Program-made: the position numbers and the translations under genes
NCBI RefSeq assembly: GCF_004403305.1
Contig: NZ_SOHE01000044.1
Location: 49,609 to 113,608 of the forward strand
Direction: 5' to 3'
DNA length: 64,000 nt
Source of the DNA: Cryobacterium frigoriphilum
GTDB taxonomy: Bacteria; Actinomycetota; Actinomycetes; Actinomycetales; Microbacteriaceae
Notes under the pieces: model-generated
Told to the model about the DNA's origin: nothing
What the model saw: only the letters and a program-made list of their open reading frames with translations
Databases searched by the model: none
Shown here: positions 27,280 to 37,058 of the stretch, piece after piece
Layout of the letters: each line of letters starts with the position of its first letter
Numbering within the stretch: position 1 is the first letter of the stretch

Positions 27280-28290
27280 ATGTCCACACTTCCACGGGCC
27301 ACACAGGCCGACGTTGCCAGGCTTGCCGGGGTCAGCTCGAAGACGGTGTCGCGGGTCTTTGCCGGTACCGGTGACGTCTCCGCGACAACCCAGGAACGCG
27401 TCTTGAGTGCCGCGAAACGTTTGCGGTTTCGACCGAACGGCCTCGCTCGCAATCTGCGTCGCGGCGGGGTCACCAACACCATCGCATTCGTGATGGGCGA
27501 CCTCAAGAACCCGTTCTACTTTCAGGTCGCTGCTGGTGTCGAGCGCGAACTCGCTGCGAGTGGGTTCACCATGTTGCTCGCCACGACCGACGATTCGCCC
27601 GCGAGCGAAGAGGTCGTCGTTGATGCTCTCCTGTCCCAACGAGTGCGGGCGCTGCTGCTCATTCCGATCGCCGATGACCAGTCCTACCTCGATGGTGAAC
27701 GCCAGCTCGGCACCCCGATCATCAGCGTCGACCGCCCCGCGGGCAACCTGGTCGCGGATTCCGTCGTGCTGCGCAACCGACAGGGAATGGCAGAGGCGGT
27801 GCGATCGCTCACGGCGTTGGGGCATCGCAAGATCGCCTTCATCAGTAATCCTTCGGCGATGTACACCCAGCGTGAGCGGCTCGCCGGCTACCGCGAGGCG
27901 CTGCGTGAGGTTGGTGTCACCGACTCGGCTCGCTGGGAGAGACTCGATGATGATCCGGCCGTGTCGGCCGAGAGCATCGTTCGGGGGCTGCTCGACGGCG
28001 GCGACCCGCCCACCGCCATCGTGGCGGGCAACAACCGGGGCAGTCACGGCGCGATCCCGGTGCTGCGTGACCGGATGCCTCCGGTCGCCTTCATCGGGTT
28101 CGATGACTTCGAACTCGCCGACGCGCTCGGCATCTCCGTTGTGGGCTATGACGCCTTCGAATTCGGACGCACGGCCGCCCGCCTGGCCCTCGAGCGCTTG
28201 GCAGATCCGGTCGCCTTCAGCCGCCAGGTCGAGATTGCGACGCGTGTAATTCACCGCGGTTCGGGAGAAATTTTGCCGCCCGCACAGTAA
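27280..28290 (+). CDS. LacI-family transcriptional regulator
   Basis: The 336-residue protein has the LacI HTH at residues 4-28 (ATQADVARLAGVSSKTVSRV), a hinge helix (RPNGLARNLRRG) and a periplasmic-binding-like effector domain (AFVMGDLKNPFY, FIGFDDFELADAL). An AGGGG site precedes the ATG. It lies between the mannosidase gene and the ABC importer, so it likely represses both in the absence of a mannose-derived sugar. The 243-base gap upstream must hold both divergent promoters. Confidence 0.93.
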   Translation: MSTLPRATQADVARLAGVSSKTVSRVFAGTGDVSATTQERVLSAAKRLRFRPNGLARNLRRGGVTNTIAFVMGDLKNPFYFQVAAGVERELAASGFTMLLATTDDSPASEEVVVDALLSQRVRALLLIPIADDQSYLDGERQLGTPIISVDRPAGNLVADSVVLRNRQGMAEAVRSLTALGHRKIAFISNPSAMYTQRERLAGYREALREVGVTDSARWERLDDDPAVSAESIVRGLLDGGDPPTAIVAGNNRGSHGAIPVLRDRMPPVAFIGFDDFELADALGISVVGYDAFEFGRTAARLALERLADPVAFSRQVEIATRVIHRGSGEILPPAQ

Positions 28291-28332
28291 GCAGAGCGCC
28301 TCTGTAACACGAACGCGAATGAACGTAACTTT

Positions 28333-28344
28333 GTATCTCGATAC
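28333..28344. promoter_or_regulatory. Candidate LacI-type operator ahead of the ABC importer
   Basis: GTATC-TC-GATAC is a 5+2+5 inverted repeat, flanked by TTG and (G)CAA that extend the symmetry. It lies about 130 bases ahead of the binding-protein gene in a locally AT-rich stretch. The assignment to the adjacent LacI protein is a guess from position. Confidence 0.4.
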
Positions 28345-28473
28345 GCAACTTTTGATTGACTCTCGGTGAAAGCTGCCCTACGTTGCTCATAAGGGTTCTT
28401 CCCTTCGCACGGGGATATGCGAAATCGCCATCGATCGTCCTCGTGGTCTCAGACTCAATGACGAGGAGATGCA

Positions 28474-30150
28474 ATGTCTTTTGTTCAATCGCGCCGCACG
28501 AAATGGGCAGCAGCGGCGGTCTTCATGACCTCCGTGCTCGCTCTGTCGGCCTGCACCGGCACCGGCTCAGACGCCTCAGCTTCAGGCGATACCGAAGTGG
28601 TGGTGTACACCGGCGTGACCGGAGACTTCGCCGAAAACTTCAATCCGTTCATCGTCGGCTCGCTGCAGTCCACGCAGGGCATGATCTACGAGCCGCTGTT
28701 CTACTACAACATCGTGACCGGCGACGATCCGGAACCTCTGCTCGGTACGGAGTTCGAGTTCAACGATGACGGAACGGTGCTCACCGTCACCACCCGAGAG
28801 GATGCCGAATGGAGCGACGGGGAGACGTTCAGCGCCTCCGACGTCAAGTACACCTTTGATTTGCTGAAGGAGGTACCGGCCTTCAACATCGCCGGCTTCG
28901 ACGGCGACGTCACCCAGCCCGACGACAACACGGTCGTATTCACCTTCGATGAGCCCGCGTTCATGAACGCGCCGGCGTACCTGGGTAACACGCCGATCAT
29001 CCCCGAGCACGTCTGGGCCAACATGGACAGCCCGACGACAAATCAGAACGCGACACCGGTCGGCTCCGGGGCGTTTCAGCTCGAGGAATTCAACCCCCAG
29101 AACTATGTGCTCGCCGCGAACGAGACCTATTGGGGCGGACAGCCCGACGTAGACGCCCTGCGCTTTATTTCCCTCACCGGCAATCAGTCCGCGACGGACA
29201 CCCTGCTGTCGGGGCAGATCGACTGGGCCGGAATTTTTCTCCCCGATATCGATCAGATCTTCGAGGGAACCTCGCTCACGTACACCAACACGCCCCTCAA
29301 TCAAACGGCTCTCTTCACGTGTTCGAGCGTCGAGCTGGGCTGCACAGGTCCACAGACGGATGTCGCGGTGCGTGAGGCCATCTACAACGGGCTGAACCGT
29401 GACCAGCTGAATGCCCTCGCTTTCTCGGGCTATAACGGCACGATGTCGCCGACCTATGCGCTGCTGGGTCGCGACGACAAGTGGATCGCTCCTGAGTTCG
29501 CCGCTCCCGTTCCCGGCGAGCCGAACATCGCGGCCGCTGACACTGTTCTGCTCGATGCGGGATACGCCAAGGGTTCCGACGGAATCTACGCGAAAGACGG
29601 TCAGCGAGTCAGCATGACCGTGCAGGTCGTCACCGGCTGGACGGACTACATCGCTGCGATGGAGGCTGCGTCGCAGCAGCTTCTCGAGGTAGGAATCGAA
29701 CTCAAGCCTGCTCAGGTTTCGTTTCAGGAATGGACGAACAGTAAGACCAACGGAACCTTCGAGCTCTCGCTCGACTCGGTGCCGCAGGGTGTTGCTGCCG
29801 ACCCGTACTACGTGTACCTGAACTCGTTCGCATCGAAGAACACCGCTCCGGTCGGAGAGACCTCCAACCGCAACTACGTTCGTTACTCGAACCCCATCGT
29901 CGACGAGGCGATTGAAGCTGCTTCATCGGCGGCAACGGATGAAGCCAAGCTCGCGGAGTACGCCACGATTCAGACCGAGATTGTGCGGGACATGCCGTAC
30001 ATTCCCGTGCTCGTGAACTCCGCCCTGTCGATCTTCAATGAGGAGAAGGTCACCGGCTGGCCGACCGAGGAGAACATGTACGCGTACCCGCGTCCTGACC
30101 GTTCGTGGGACAACGGCATGGTTGCGAAGAACCTCAAGGTTGTGAACTAG
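28474..30150 (+). CDS. ABC importer solute-binding lipoprotein, SBP_bac_5 family
   Basis: The 558-residue protein has a lipoprotein signal with the lipobox LSAC (Cys27) and the family-5 binding fold: NPFIVGSLQSTQGMIYEPL, DDGTVLTVTTREDAEWSDGE and PVGSGAFQLEEF. Family-5 proteins bind di-/oligopeptides but also cello- and manno-oligosaccharides. With beta-mannosidase and LacI as neighbours, an oligosaccharide ligand is more likely. It is the first gene of a chain of importer genes. Confidence 0.9.
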   Translation: MSFVQSRRTKWAAAAVFMTSVLALSACTGTGSDASASGDTEVVVYTGVTGDFAENFNPFIVGSLQSTQGMIYEPLFYYNIVTGDDPEPLLGTEFEFNDDGTVLTVTTREDAEWSDGETFSASDVKYTFDLLKEVPAFNIAGFDGDVTQPDDNTVVFTFDEPAFMNAPAYLGNTPIIPEHVWANMDSPTTNQNATPVGSGAFQLEEFNPQNYVLAANETYWGGQPDVDALRFISLTGNQSATDTLLSGQIDWAGIFLPDIDQIFEGTSLTYTNTPLNQTALFTCSSVELGCTGPQTDVAVREAIYNGLNRDQLNALAFSGYNGTMSPTYALLGRDDKWIAPEFAAPVPGEPNIAAADTVLLDAGYAKGSDGIYAKDGQRVSMTVQVVTGWTDYIAAMEAASQQLLEVGIELKPAQVSFQEWTNSKTNGTFELSLDSVPQGVAADPYYVYLNSFASKNTAPVGETSNRNYVRYSNPIVDEAIEAASSAATDEAKLAEYATIQTEIVRDMPYIPVLVNSALSIFNEEKVTGWPTEENMYAYPRPDRSWDNGMVAKNLKVVN

Positions 30151-30185
30151 GTGCGCCGCCGGAGGAGTTTGTGGGGGGCTGAGCT

Positions 30186-31175
30186 ATGAACTATCTCGCT
30201 CGAAAAATCAGCTTCTATGTCGTGGCTCTGTGGGCCGCGCTGACGCTCAACTTTTTGATTCCGCGTCTGCTGCCGGGAAACCCGGTGGAGATCCTGATCC
30301 AAAAGTTGGCCGCCAGAGGGCCGATTACCCCTGAGCTGCGCAACAGCGTCGAACTCCTCCTTGGCGACACCTCGAACGACCCGATTTTTGTTCAGTATGT
30401 GAACTATCTCAAAGGCATCTTTGCCGGTGATTTCGGAGTCTCGATCACCTACTACCCGCAACCGGTCGTTGAAATCATCGCCCAGGCACTGCCCTGGACC
30501 ATCGTGATGATCGGTATCGGCACCATTATCGCCTTTGTCGTGGGTATCACCCTCGGCATGCTCGCCGGCTGGAAGCGTGGCTCCTGGCTGGACAATCTGG
30601 TTCCGGTCACCACGATGTTCCAGGCTGTGCCGTACTTCTGGCTCGCCCTGATTTTGCTCTATGTCAGCGCGGTTCAGTTCAAGATCTTTCCGGTGAGCGG
30701 CGGCTACAGCTACACGGGCGCCGGGCCGAGCTGGGACTGGGACTTCATCTCCAGCGCGATCTACTACGGCACCCTTCCCGCCCTGACCATCGTGATCTCA
30801 TCCTTCGGCGGCTGGCTGCTCGGCATGCGCAACATGATGGTGTCGACCCTCTCGGAGGACTACATCGTGACGGCCGAGGCCAAGGGCCTGCGGCCAACGC
30901 GAATCATGATGGCCTACGCGGCCCGCAATGCAATCCTGCCCTCCGTGGCGGGATTCGCGATCTCCCTCGGTTTCGTCGTGTCGGGATCGATCGTGACCGA
31001 ACAGGTCTTCTCCTACCCCGGCGTCGGCAGCACCCTTCTGCAGGCCGTGAACAACAACGACTACTCACTCATGCAGGGCCTGTTCCTGGTGATCACGCTG
31101 ACCGTGCTGGGCGCCAATCTCATCGTGGATTTGCTCTACACGGTCATCGACCCGCGCACGCGAGCCAGAAGCTGA
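30186..31175 (+). CDS. ABC importer permease, DppB/OppB type
   Basis: The 329-residue inner-membrane protein has six helices and the binding-protein-dependent permease loop (SEDYIVTAEAKGLRPTRIMM, the EAA-type motif). It starts with the family signature YLARKISFYVVALW and has LIPRLLPGNP near the N-terminus. It follows the binding protein by 35 bases and precedes the second permease by four. Confidence 0.9.
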   Translation: MNYLARKISFYVVALWAALTLNFLIPRLLPGNPVEILIQKLAARGPITPELRNSVELLLGDTSNDPIFVQYVNYLKGIFAGDFGVSITYYPQPVVEIIAQALPWTIVMIGIGTIIAFVVGITLGMLAGWKRGSWLDNLVPVTTMFQAVPYFWLALILLYVSAVQFKIFPVSGGYSYTGAGPSWDWDFISSAIYYGTLPALTIVISSFGGWLLGMRNMMVSTLSEDYIVTAEAKGLRPTRIMMAYAARNAILPSVAGFAISLGFVVSGSIVTEQVFSYPGVGSTLLQAVNNNDYSLMQGLFLVITLTVLGANLIVDLLYTVIDPRTRARS

Positions 31176-31179
31176 GGCG

Positions 31180-32202
31180 ATGGAAGTGAATGAGAATACG
31201 ATGAACTCGTCAGCAGATTCCGTAGCCCAGCGCGAAACGGGCCGCCCGCTCACGGGCACCCTCGCCGTGATCCGCCCTCGCTTCGAGCGCCGCCGCCCAC
31301 GCTGGCAGCGCATCGTCTTCGGGCTCTCCCCGAAGCTCGCGATCGGCCTCGGCATCATCATCGCGATCACCCTGTTCGGCCTGCTCGGGCCGATGCTGCT
31401 GGGCAATCCACTGTCCATCCGCGACATCGGACGCACGCCCCCCAGCGGCGAATTCTGGCTCGGAACCACGCAGACCGGCCAGGACATCTTCGCCCAGCTG
31501 GCCCACGCGACCCGAGGCTCGCTCTTCATTGGCGTGGTTGTTGGCGTGCTGGCCATGCTGCTGTCCGTCATCTTTGGTGTGATCGGCAGTTATGTCGGCG
31601 GGTGGCTCGACGAAAGCTTTTCACTGTTCACCAACGTGATGCTCGTCATCCCCGCCCTTCCGCTCATCATCGTCATCTCGAGCTATGTGGCAGACAAGAG
31701 CATCCTGATGCTCGCGGTGATCCTCGCGATCACCAGCTGGGCCGCTTCGGCCCGCGTGCTGAGATCGGTCACCCTGAGCCTGCGCAGTCGCGACTATGTG
31801 GCCGCCGCCCGGGTCACCGGAGAACGGCAGTGGCGCATCATCGGCGTCGAGATTTTGCCCAACCTGGTGCCGGTACTGGCCTCACAGTTCGTGCTCGCCG
31901 TGATCTTCGCCATTCTGGGCGAAGCTGGCCTGAGCTACCTCGGACTCGGCGCATCCGGTGCCCTGACCTGGGGCACCATGCTCTTTCAGGCACAGAACGG
32001 GTTTGCTCTCACGCTCGGGTCCTGGTGGTGGTTTGTGCCGCCGGGCCTCATGATCGCCGTGCTGGGCGGCGCTCTCTCGCTCGTCAACTTCGCCATCGAC
32101 GAGATCATCGACCCTCGACTGCGCACCGCCTCGCTCGACAAGAACAAGAAGCGCGCCGCGCGCCGTCTGCGTGCCTCGATCAAGGCAGGAGCCACCACAT
32201 GA
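31180..32202 (+). CDS. ABC importer permease, DppC/OppC type
   Basis: The 340-residue protein has the DppC layout: a cytoplasmic N-terminus of about 50 residues, then a first helix, a periplasmic loop ending in the signature EFWLGTTQTGQDIFAQL, and five further helices. Its EAA loop is SRDYVAAARVTGERQWRI. The stop overlaps the next gene's start by ATGA. An internal ATG at 31201 is an alternative start. Confidence 0.9.
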   Translation: MEVNENTMNSSADSVAQRETGRPLTGTLAVIRPRFERRRPRWQRIVFGLSPKLAIGLGIIIAITLFGLLGPMLLGNPLSIRDIGRTPPSGEFWLGTTQTGQDIFAQLAHATRGSLFIGVVVGVLAMLLSVIFGVIGSYVGGWLDESFSLFTNVMLVIPALPLIIVISSYVADKSILMLAVILAITSWAASARVLRSVTLSLRSRDYVAAARVTGERQWRIIGVEILPNLVPVLASQFVLAVIFAILGEAGLSYLGLGASGALTWGTMLFQAQNGFALTLGSWWWFVPPGLMIAVLGGALSLVNFAIDEIIDPRLRTASLDKNKKRAARRLRASIKAGATT

Positions 32203-33065
32203 CTACCGACAGCTTGCTCAGCGTGAAGAACTACAACATCGTCTACCAGGTCGAAACTCCCGTGCACGCCGTTCGCAATGTCTCCTTCGAGCTCGGTCGC
32301 GGTGAGATTCTCGGTCTGGCCGGTGAATCCGGCTGCGGCAAGACCACCCTCGCCTATGGCATCAACCGGCTTTTGCGGCCCCCGGCCGAAATTACCGACG
32401 GATCGGCGATCTTTCACGATGAAAGTGGCGTCGATGTGGACATCAACGGGCTCACCGTGGCCGAACTGCGACGCTATCGTTGGGACAAAGTCTCGATGGT
32501 TTTTCAAGGCGCGATGAACGCTCTCAACCCGGTCATCAACATCCAGAAGCAGATGACCGACATCTTCTCCACGCATCGCCCGGAGATGAGCAAATCCGAC
32601 CGCATCGACGAGTGCGCCGACCTGCTCGACCTCATCGGTGTCGGCCGAGACCGCCTGCGATCGTTCTCCCATGAGCTGTCCGGCGGTATGCGCCAGCGGG
32701 TCATGATCGCCATGGCTCTGGCGTTGAAGCCCCAGCTGATGATCATGGACGAACCGACGACCGCGCTCGACGTGCTCGTGCAGCGGGATATTCTGCAGGA
32801 GATCAGCGAGTTGCGCCACAAATTCGGCTTCTCGGTGATCTTCATCACCCACGACCTGCCGCTGCTTCTTGAGATCAGCGACCGCATCGCGATCATGCTG
32901 CAGGGCGAGATTGTGGAGTACAACACGCCCGAACAGATTTACCGCAATGCCGGCCACGAGTACACCGACAAACTCCTGCACTCCTTCCCCAGCCTGACCG
33001 GTGAGCGCGGCGGTTTCGTGCGCAGCGGCGAGGCATCCGCCCTGACCCGTGAGGCTACCCGATGA
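32199..33065 (+). CDS. ABC importer ATPase, DppD/OppD type
   Basis: The 288-residue ATPase has Walker A GESGCGKTT, signature LSGGMRQR and Walker B LMIMDEPTTALD. Its C-terminus has the oligopeptide/oligosaccharide-type extension (HEYTDKLLHSFPSL). ATGA overlaps at both ends couple it to the neighbouring genes. Confidence 0.92.
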   Translation: MTTDSLLSVKNYNIVYQVETPVHAVRNVSFELGRGEILGLAGESGCGKTTLAYGINRLLRPPAEITDGSAIFHDESGVDVDINGLTVAELRRYRWDKVSMVFQGAMNALNPVINIQKQMTDIFSTHRPEMSKSDRIDECADLLDLIGVGRDRLRSFSHELSGGMRQRVMIAMALALKPQLMIMDEPTTALDVLVQRDILQEISELRHKFGFSVIFITHDLPLLLEISDRIAIMLQGEIVEYNTPEQIYRNAGHEYTDKLLHSFPSLTGERGGFVRSGEASALTREATR

Positions 33066-33847
33066 CCGTGCTCGAGTTTCGCGGTGTGACCAAGGAATAC
33101 CGCATTCGCGGCTCGAAGAAATTCAAGGCCGTCGACGACGTGAGTTTCATCCTGGAGCCGGGAAAGACAATCGCCCTGGTCGGCCAGAGCGGCAGCGGCA
33201 AGTCGACGATCGCAAAGATTCTGTTGCAGCTCGAGGCTCCCACGAGCGGGTCCATCCTGCTTGACGGAAAGTCTGTGCCGCGGCATGGTGCCGGGCTGCG
33301 GCGTTATCGCAAAGAGGTGCAGATGGTCTTTCAGGATCCGTTCGCGTCGCTCAATCCGTTCCATACGGTGTCCCATCACCTCGCTCGGCCCCTGCAGCTG
33401 CACGGGCAGATCGGTTCTGACGGCGTGAACGCCGAAGTGGTGCGCCTGCTCGAGCGGGTGCAGCTCGAGCCGGCCGCGCTCATCGCCGAGCGCCGGCCCC
33501 ACGAGTTGTCGGGTGGACAGCGGCAGCGAGTCGCCATCGCGCGTGCGCTGGCGCCCCGCCCCAGCGTGCTCATCGCCGATGAGCCGGTGTCCATGCTCGA
33601 TGTGTCAATTCGGCTCGGGGTGCTGAATCTGCTCGGCAAGCTGCAGCGGGAAGAAGATCTCGGAGTGTTGTACATCACCCACGACCTGGCGACCGCTCGG
33701 CACTTCAGTGACGAGATCATCGTGCTCAACAAGGGAAAAATCGTGGAACAGGGGCCGTCGGACCGGGTCATTCTCGACCCGCAGCACGACTACACCAAGG
33801 CGCTGCTTGCGGCGTCGCCGAACCCCGAGCTTCGATTCGCGCACTGA
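33062..33847 (+). CDS. ABC importer ATPase, DppF/OppF type
   Basis: The 261-residue ATPase has Walker A GQSGSGKST, signature LSGGQRQR and Walker B VLIADEPVSMLD, in which the usual SALD is SMLD. It forms the nucleotide-binding pair with the upstream ATPase. It is shorter than typical OppF (over 300 residues), and the C-terminus ends soon after QHDYTKALLAASP. Confidence 0.9.
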   Translation: MTVLEFRGVTKEYRIRGSKKFKAVDDVSFILEPGKTIALVGQSGSGKSTIAKILLQLEAPTSGSILLDGKSVPRHGAGLRRYRKEVQMVFQDPFASLNPFHTVSHHLARPLQLHGQIGSDGVNAEVVRLLERVQLEPAALIAERRPHELSGGQRQRVAIARALAPRPSVLIADEPVSMLDVSIRLGVLNLLGKLQREEDLGVLYITHDLATARHFSDEIIVLNKGKIVEQGPSDRVILDPQHDYTKALLAASPNPELRFAH

Positions 33848-33851
33848 GTAG

Positions 33852-33896
33852 CTGTTGACTGAGCACCTGTTGACCGAGCATCTGTTGACCGAGACA
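33852..33896 (+). repeat. Three 15-bp tandem units containing TTGAC
   Basis: Units 33852-33866, 33867-33881 and 33882-33896 read CTGTTGAC(C/T)GAGCA(C/T)-like. They fill the space between the ATPase stop and the dehydrogenase start. Each carries TTGAC, a -35-like core, at a 15-base period. If translated from 33855 they would add a TEHLL repeat to the dehydrogenase. Confidence 0.8.
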
Positions 33897-33920
33897 AACC
33901 GACTACAGGGAGCAACGTCC

Positions 33921-34898
33921 ATGATCCACAGCCTTCAGGTGACCTCAGACCACACCATTGAGCTGCTGCACCGGCCCGACTCGGCTGTCTTGGGCAGACA
34001 TGAGGTTCGTGGACGAACCCTGGCATCGATAGTGAGCCCCGGCACAGAGCTCGCCAGCGCCTTCGCTGCGGAAGACCCCGCGCGGGTCAGCTATCCGGCC
34101 TCTCTCGGTTATGGGGCGGTCTTCCGCATCGACGAGGTCGGAGAGGATGTGACGCGGCATGCGGTCGGTGATGTGGTGTTCGGTACCGGGCCGCACGCAT
34201 CCGTTCAGCGCGAAGAGCAGACCCGTGTCGTTGCGGTGCCTCGGGGTCTGCACCCCACGACGGCGGTGTTCGCACGACTGATCGCGGTGCCGTTGGCTGC
34301 TCTGGTGACGACGGCGGCGCGGCCCGGCGACCGCGTCGGCATCGTCGGGCTGGGACTTGTCGGTAATCTCGCCGCCCAGGCCTTCGCGGCGAGCGGTTAC
34401 GCCGTGACAGCGTGGGACCCGCTCATCGAGCGGCGACGAGCAGTGCCGGCCGCTATTCGAGTCGTGGCTGAACCTGTTCTGGATGACCCTGCCGACGTAT
34501 TCGAACTTATTGTGGACTGTTCGGGGCACGACGGGGCCGTCGTGCGGGCCGCCCGCGTGGTGGCGAAAAACGGGGAGTTGGTGCTGACGGGAACACCGTG
34601 GGCACGGCGCACGGATGCGAGTGCCCACGAACTCCTGCACCTCATCTTTCACCGCTATCTGCACGTGCGCAGCGGCTGGGAATGGCAGCTGCCGTTTTCG
34701 TCCGAGGATTTTCGGAGCGGCAGCGTGCTCGGCAACTTCGGCACCGCGCTGCGCTGGCTCGATGCCGACCGCATCGCGGTCACCGGCCTCGCATCACTGG
34801 TCAGCCCGCGCGACGCCCAGGAGGCACTCACGGCCCTTGCCGAGCGTCGCTCCGACACGCTGACCTATGTCTTCGACTGGCAGAACTTCGAGGCTTAG
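33921..34898 (+). CDS. Zinc-independent MDR-family dehydrogenase
   Basis: The 325-residue protein is a medium-chain dehydrogenase/reductase relative with VSPGTELASAF, GYGAVFRIDEVGEDV, HAVGDVVFGTG and a nucleotide-binding VGIVGLGLVGNLAAQAF motif. Catalytic zinc ligands are not apparent. The ATG at 33921 has a GGGAG site eight bases upstream. It closes the importer operon and converges on ManD. In some bacteria ManD (RspA) is paired with an MDR dehydrogenase (RspB), so a role in aldonate or sugar oxidation is plausible but unproven. Confidence 0.8.
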   Translation: MIHSLQVTSDHTIELLHRPDSAVLGRHEVRGRTLASIVSPGTELASAFAAEDPARVSYPASLGYGAVFRIDEVGEDVTRHAVGDVVFGTGPHASVQREEQTRVVAVPRGLHPTTAVFARLIAVPLAALVTTAARPGDRVGIVGLGLVGNLAAQAFAASGYAVTAWDPLIERRRAVPAAIRVVAEPVLDDPADVFELIVDCSGHDGAVVRAARVVAKNGELVLTGTPWARRTDASAHELLHLIFHRYLHVRSGWEWQLPFSSEDFRSGSVLGNFGTALRWLDADRIAVTGLASLVSPRDAQEALTALAERRSDTLTYVFDWQNFEA

Positions 34899-34914
34899 AT
34901 CGTCGGAAGCCGGC

Positions 34915-36144
34915 CTACCAGTCGTGCACGGTGCCGTCGGCGAGACGGTTGAACGGCAGGTAGGCCCGCTGGTACGGAAAAGACGCCGCCGCCTCTTCGT
35001 TGAGTTCCACGCCGAGCCCTGGCGCATCACCGGGGTGCAGGTTGCCATCGGTGAAGGTCATGGATTGCTCGAAGACCGTGTTGGTCTTGTCGCTGTGCTC
35101 CATATACTCCTGGATCCCAAAATTGTGGATCGCCAGACCGAGATGCGTTTGCGCGGCCAACCCGACCGGGGAGACATCCGTTGGACCGTGGAAACCGGAT
35201 TTGATCTGGTACTGAGCGGCGTAGTCCATCACCTTTCGCAGGGGCGAGATGCCGCCGAAATGGGTTGAGGCGGCGCGTACGTAGTCGATGAGCTGCTCGC
35301 GAATGAGCGTCTGAAAGTCGAAGACGGTGTTGAAGACCTCGCCAACGGCCAGTGGCGTCGTGGTGTGTTGGCGTACCAAGCGGAAGGCGTCCTGGTTTTC
35401 GGCCGGCGTGCAGTCTTCGAGCCAGAACAGGTCGTAGGGTTCGAGGGACTTGCCCAACCGTGCTGCCTGAATCGGAGTCATGCGGTGATGTCCGTCGTGC
35501 AGCAGGGGCAGCTCGGCGCCGAACTCGTTGCGCACGGCCTCGAAGACCGTCGGCACATGCCGCAGGTAAGCGGCGGTGTCCCAATCTTCCTCCGCGGGCT
35601 GAGCACCGCGGCCGGCCGGCTCGTAGTCGTACCGTTCGCCGGTGGACTGGTGCTGGGCGGCGACCCCGTAGACGGCTTTCAGACCGGGAACGGATGTCTG
35701 CACTCGCATGGCCGTGTACCCCTCGTCGAGGTGCTGGCGGATGGAGTCGAACAGCTCTGGCAGATCACGACCCGACGCGTGACCGTACGTGCGGAGGCTG
35801 TTGCGGGAGGCCCCACCGAGCAACTGGTACACGGGAAGCCCGGCAACCTTGCCCTTGATGTCCCAGAGGGCCATGTCCACGGCCGCGATGGCGGCCATCG
35901 TGACGGGTCCGCGGCGCCAGTAAGCGCTGCGGTACAGAAACTGCCAGGTGTCCTCGATGCGGTGCGGATCCCGGTTCAGTAAGAGCGGCACCACGTGCTC
36001 CGTGAGGTAGCTCGCGACGGCGAGTTCGCGGCCGTTCAGCGTCGCGTCACCGAGGCCGGTCACTCCCTCGTCGGTCGTGATCTTCAGGGTGACGAAGTTG
36101 CGGCTGGGGCTGGTCACAATGACCCGTGCGTCGGTGATTTTCAC
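34915..36144 (-). CDS. manD: D-mannonate dehydratase, enolase superfamily (ManD/RspA)
   Basis: The 409-residue protein matches Man[32 protein letters not shown] and [20 protein letters not shown]. Metal ligands are visible as Asp217 (HDGHH), Glu243 (WLEDCTP) and Glu269 (VGEVFNT), with catalytic His219 and His319 (GFHGPTD). ManD dehydrates D-mannonate, and sometimes D-gluconate, to 2-keto-3-deoxygluconate, although many members are slow and their physiological role is uncertain. It is the last gene of a six-gene operon and overlaps the TolB-like gene by four bases. Confidence 0.92.
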   Translation of the reverse strand: MKITDARVIVTSPSRNFVTLKITTDEGVTGLGDATLNGRELAVASYLTEHVVPLLLNRDPHRIEDTWQFLYRSAYWRRGPVTMAAIAAVDMALWDIKGKVAGLPVYQLLGGASRNSLRTYGHASGRDLPELFDSIRQHLDEGYTAMRVQTSVPGLKAVYGVAAQHQSTGERYDYEPAGRGAQPAEEDWDTAAYLRHVPTVFEAVRNEFGAELPLLHDGHHRMTPIQAARLGKSLEPYDLFWLEDCTPAENQDAFRLVRQHTTTPLAVGEVFNTVFDFQTLIREQLIDYVRAASTHFGGISPLRKVMDYAAQYQIKSGFHGPTDVSPVGLAAQTHLGLAIHNFGIQEYMEHSDKTNTVFEQSMTFTDGNLHPGDAPGLGVELNEEAAASFPYQRAYLPFNRLADGTVHDW

Positions 36145-37055
36145 GCTGGTTCCTGTCTGAGATCAATCAATAGTTCGGGCCCGAGGTAGTCAACGAACGC
36201 CAGTTCGGAACCATCGGGTGACCAGCTGGGAACGTTCATCGTGCCCTGGCCACCGAAAACAGTGGCCAGGGTGCGGGGCTTACCGCCGTCGACATCGATG
36301 AGGCGAATCTCGATCTCGACATCGGCCGGATGCCCGCGTGTGCCAGGGGGGAAGCTCACGTAGGCCAGGTGTCTGCCATCGGGTGAGGGCTGGGGAAACC
36401 AGTTGACTCGCTCATCGAAGGTGAGCTGGGTGAGCGTGGGGTCGGTGAGGCTTCGGCGAAAGATCTGGGCGTGGCCCGGCGTCGGTGAGGCCCGTTCCGA
36501 GTTGAAGTAGATGGTGGCCCCGTCGGCGCTGAAGTTGGCCCCATCGTCGGCGAACCGATCGTCGGTGAGCTGAGTGTCCGGGCCTCCCGCGCTCGGCACG
36601 GTGAAGACGTTGGTGCTGGCGGTGCCGTCGTTCAGGCTGCGCAGGCCGATGTAGGCGAGCGTGAGACCGTCGGGGGAGATGCCGTGCAGGTAGTGGTGAA
36701 AATCGGTCCCGTGATCGTTCGACACAATCCGCGAGCGTGCGGTCTGCAACTCGACAGCGCGCAACGTGCCGTCGTCACAGGACACAAAGATTGTGGAGCC
36801 GTCGGGTGACAGCACGTGGTCGTTGTTGATTGCCGGAATCGGCCCGAGGTCGACCTGCTGCAGGGGTGAGCCGCCGTCGGCGGGAACGCGAAAGAGACAG
36901 CCATCGCCGTTGACCAGCAACGCGATGCCGTCAGGCGTGCAGTTGGGCGCCTCGAAGAGCAGGTCGGATGACTCGGCGACGAGGCGTCGATTTGCCGTGG
37001 CAAGCGTCAGTACCCACAGCCGGGCGCGTTGGCCCGGCAACAGAGTGCGAGGCAT
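36141..37055 (-). CDS. TolB-like beta-propeller protein (oligogalacturonide-lyase-like fold)
   Basis: The 304-residue protein consists of about six WD40/PD40-type blades with SPDG motifs ([46 protein letters not shown]). Histidines cluster in [10 protein letters not shown] and [12 protein letters not shown], as in the metal site of oligogalacturonide lyases. No signal peptide is present, so it is cytoplasmic. In this operon it may be a lyase acting on an oxidised oligosaccharide; a binding role is equally possible. Confidence 0.75.
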   Translation of the reverse strand: MPRTLLPGQRARLWVLTLATANRRLVAESSDLLFEAPNCTPDGIALLVNGDGCLFRVPADGGSPLQQVDLGPIPAINNDHVLSPDGSTIFVSCDDGTLRAVELQTARSRIVSNDHGTDFHHYLHGISPDGLTLAYIGLRSLNDGTASTNVFTVPSAGGPDTQLTDDRFADDGANFSADGATIYFNSERASPTPGHAQIFRRSLTDPTLTQLTFDERVNWFPQPSPDGRHLAYVSFPPGTRGHPADVEIEIRLIDVDGGKPRTLATVFGGQGTMNVPSWSPDGSELAFVDYLGPELLIDLRQEPA

Positions 37056-37058
37056 GGC

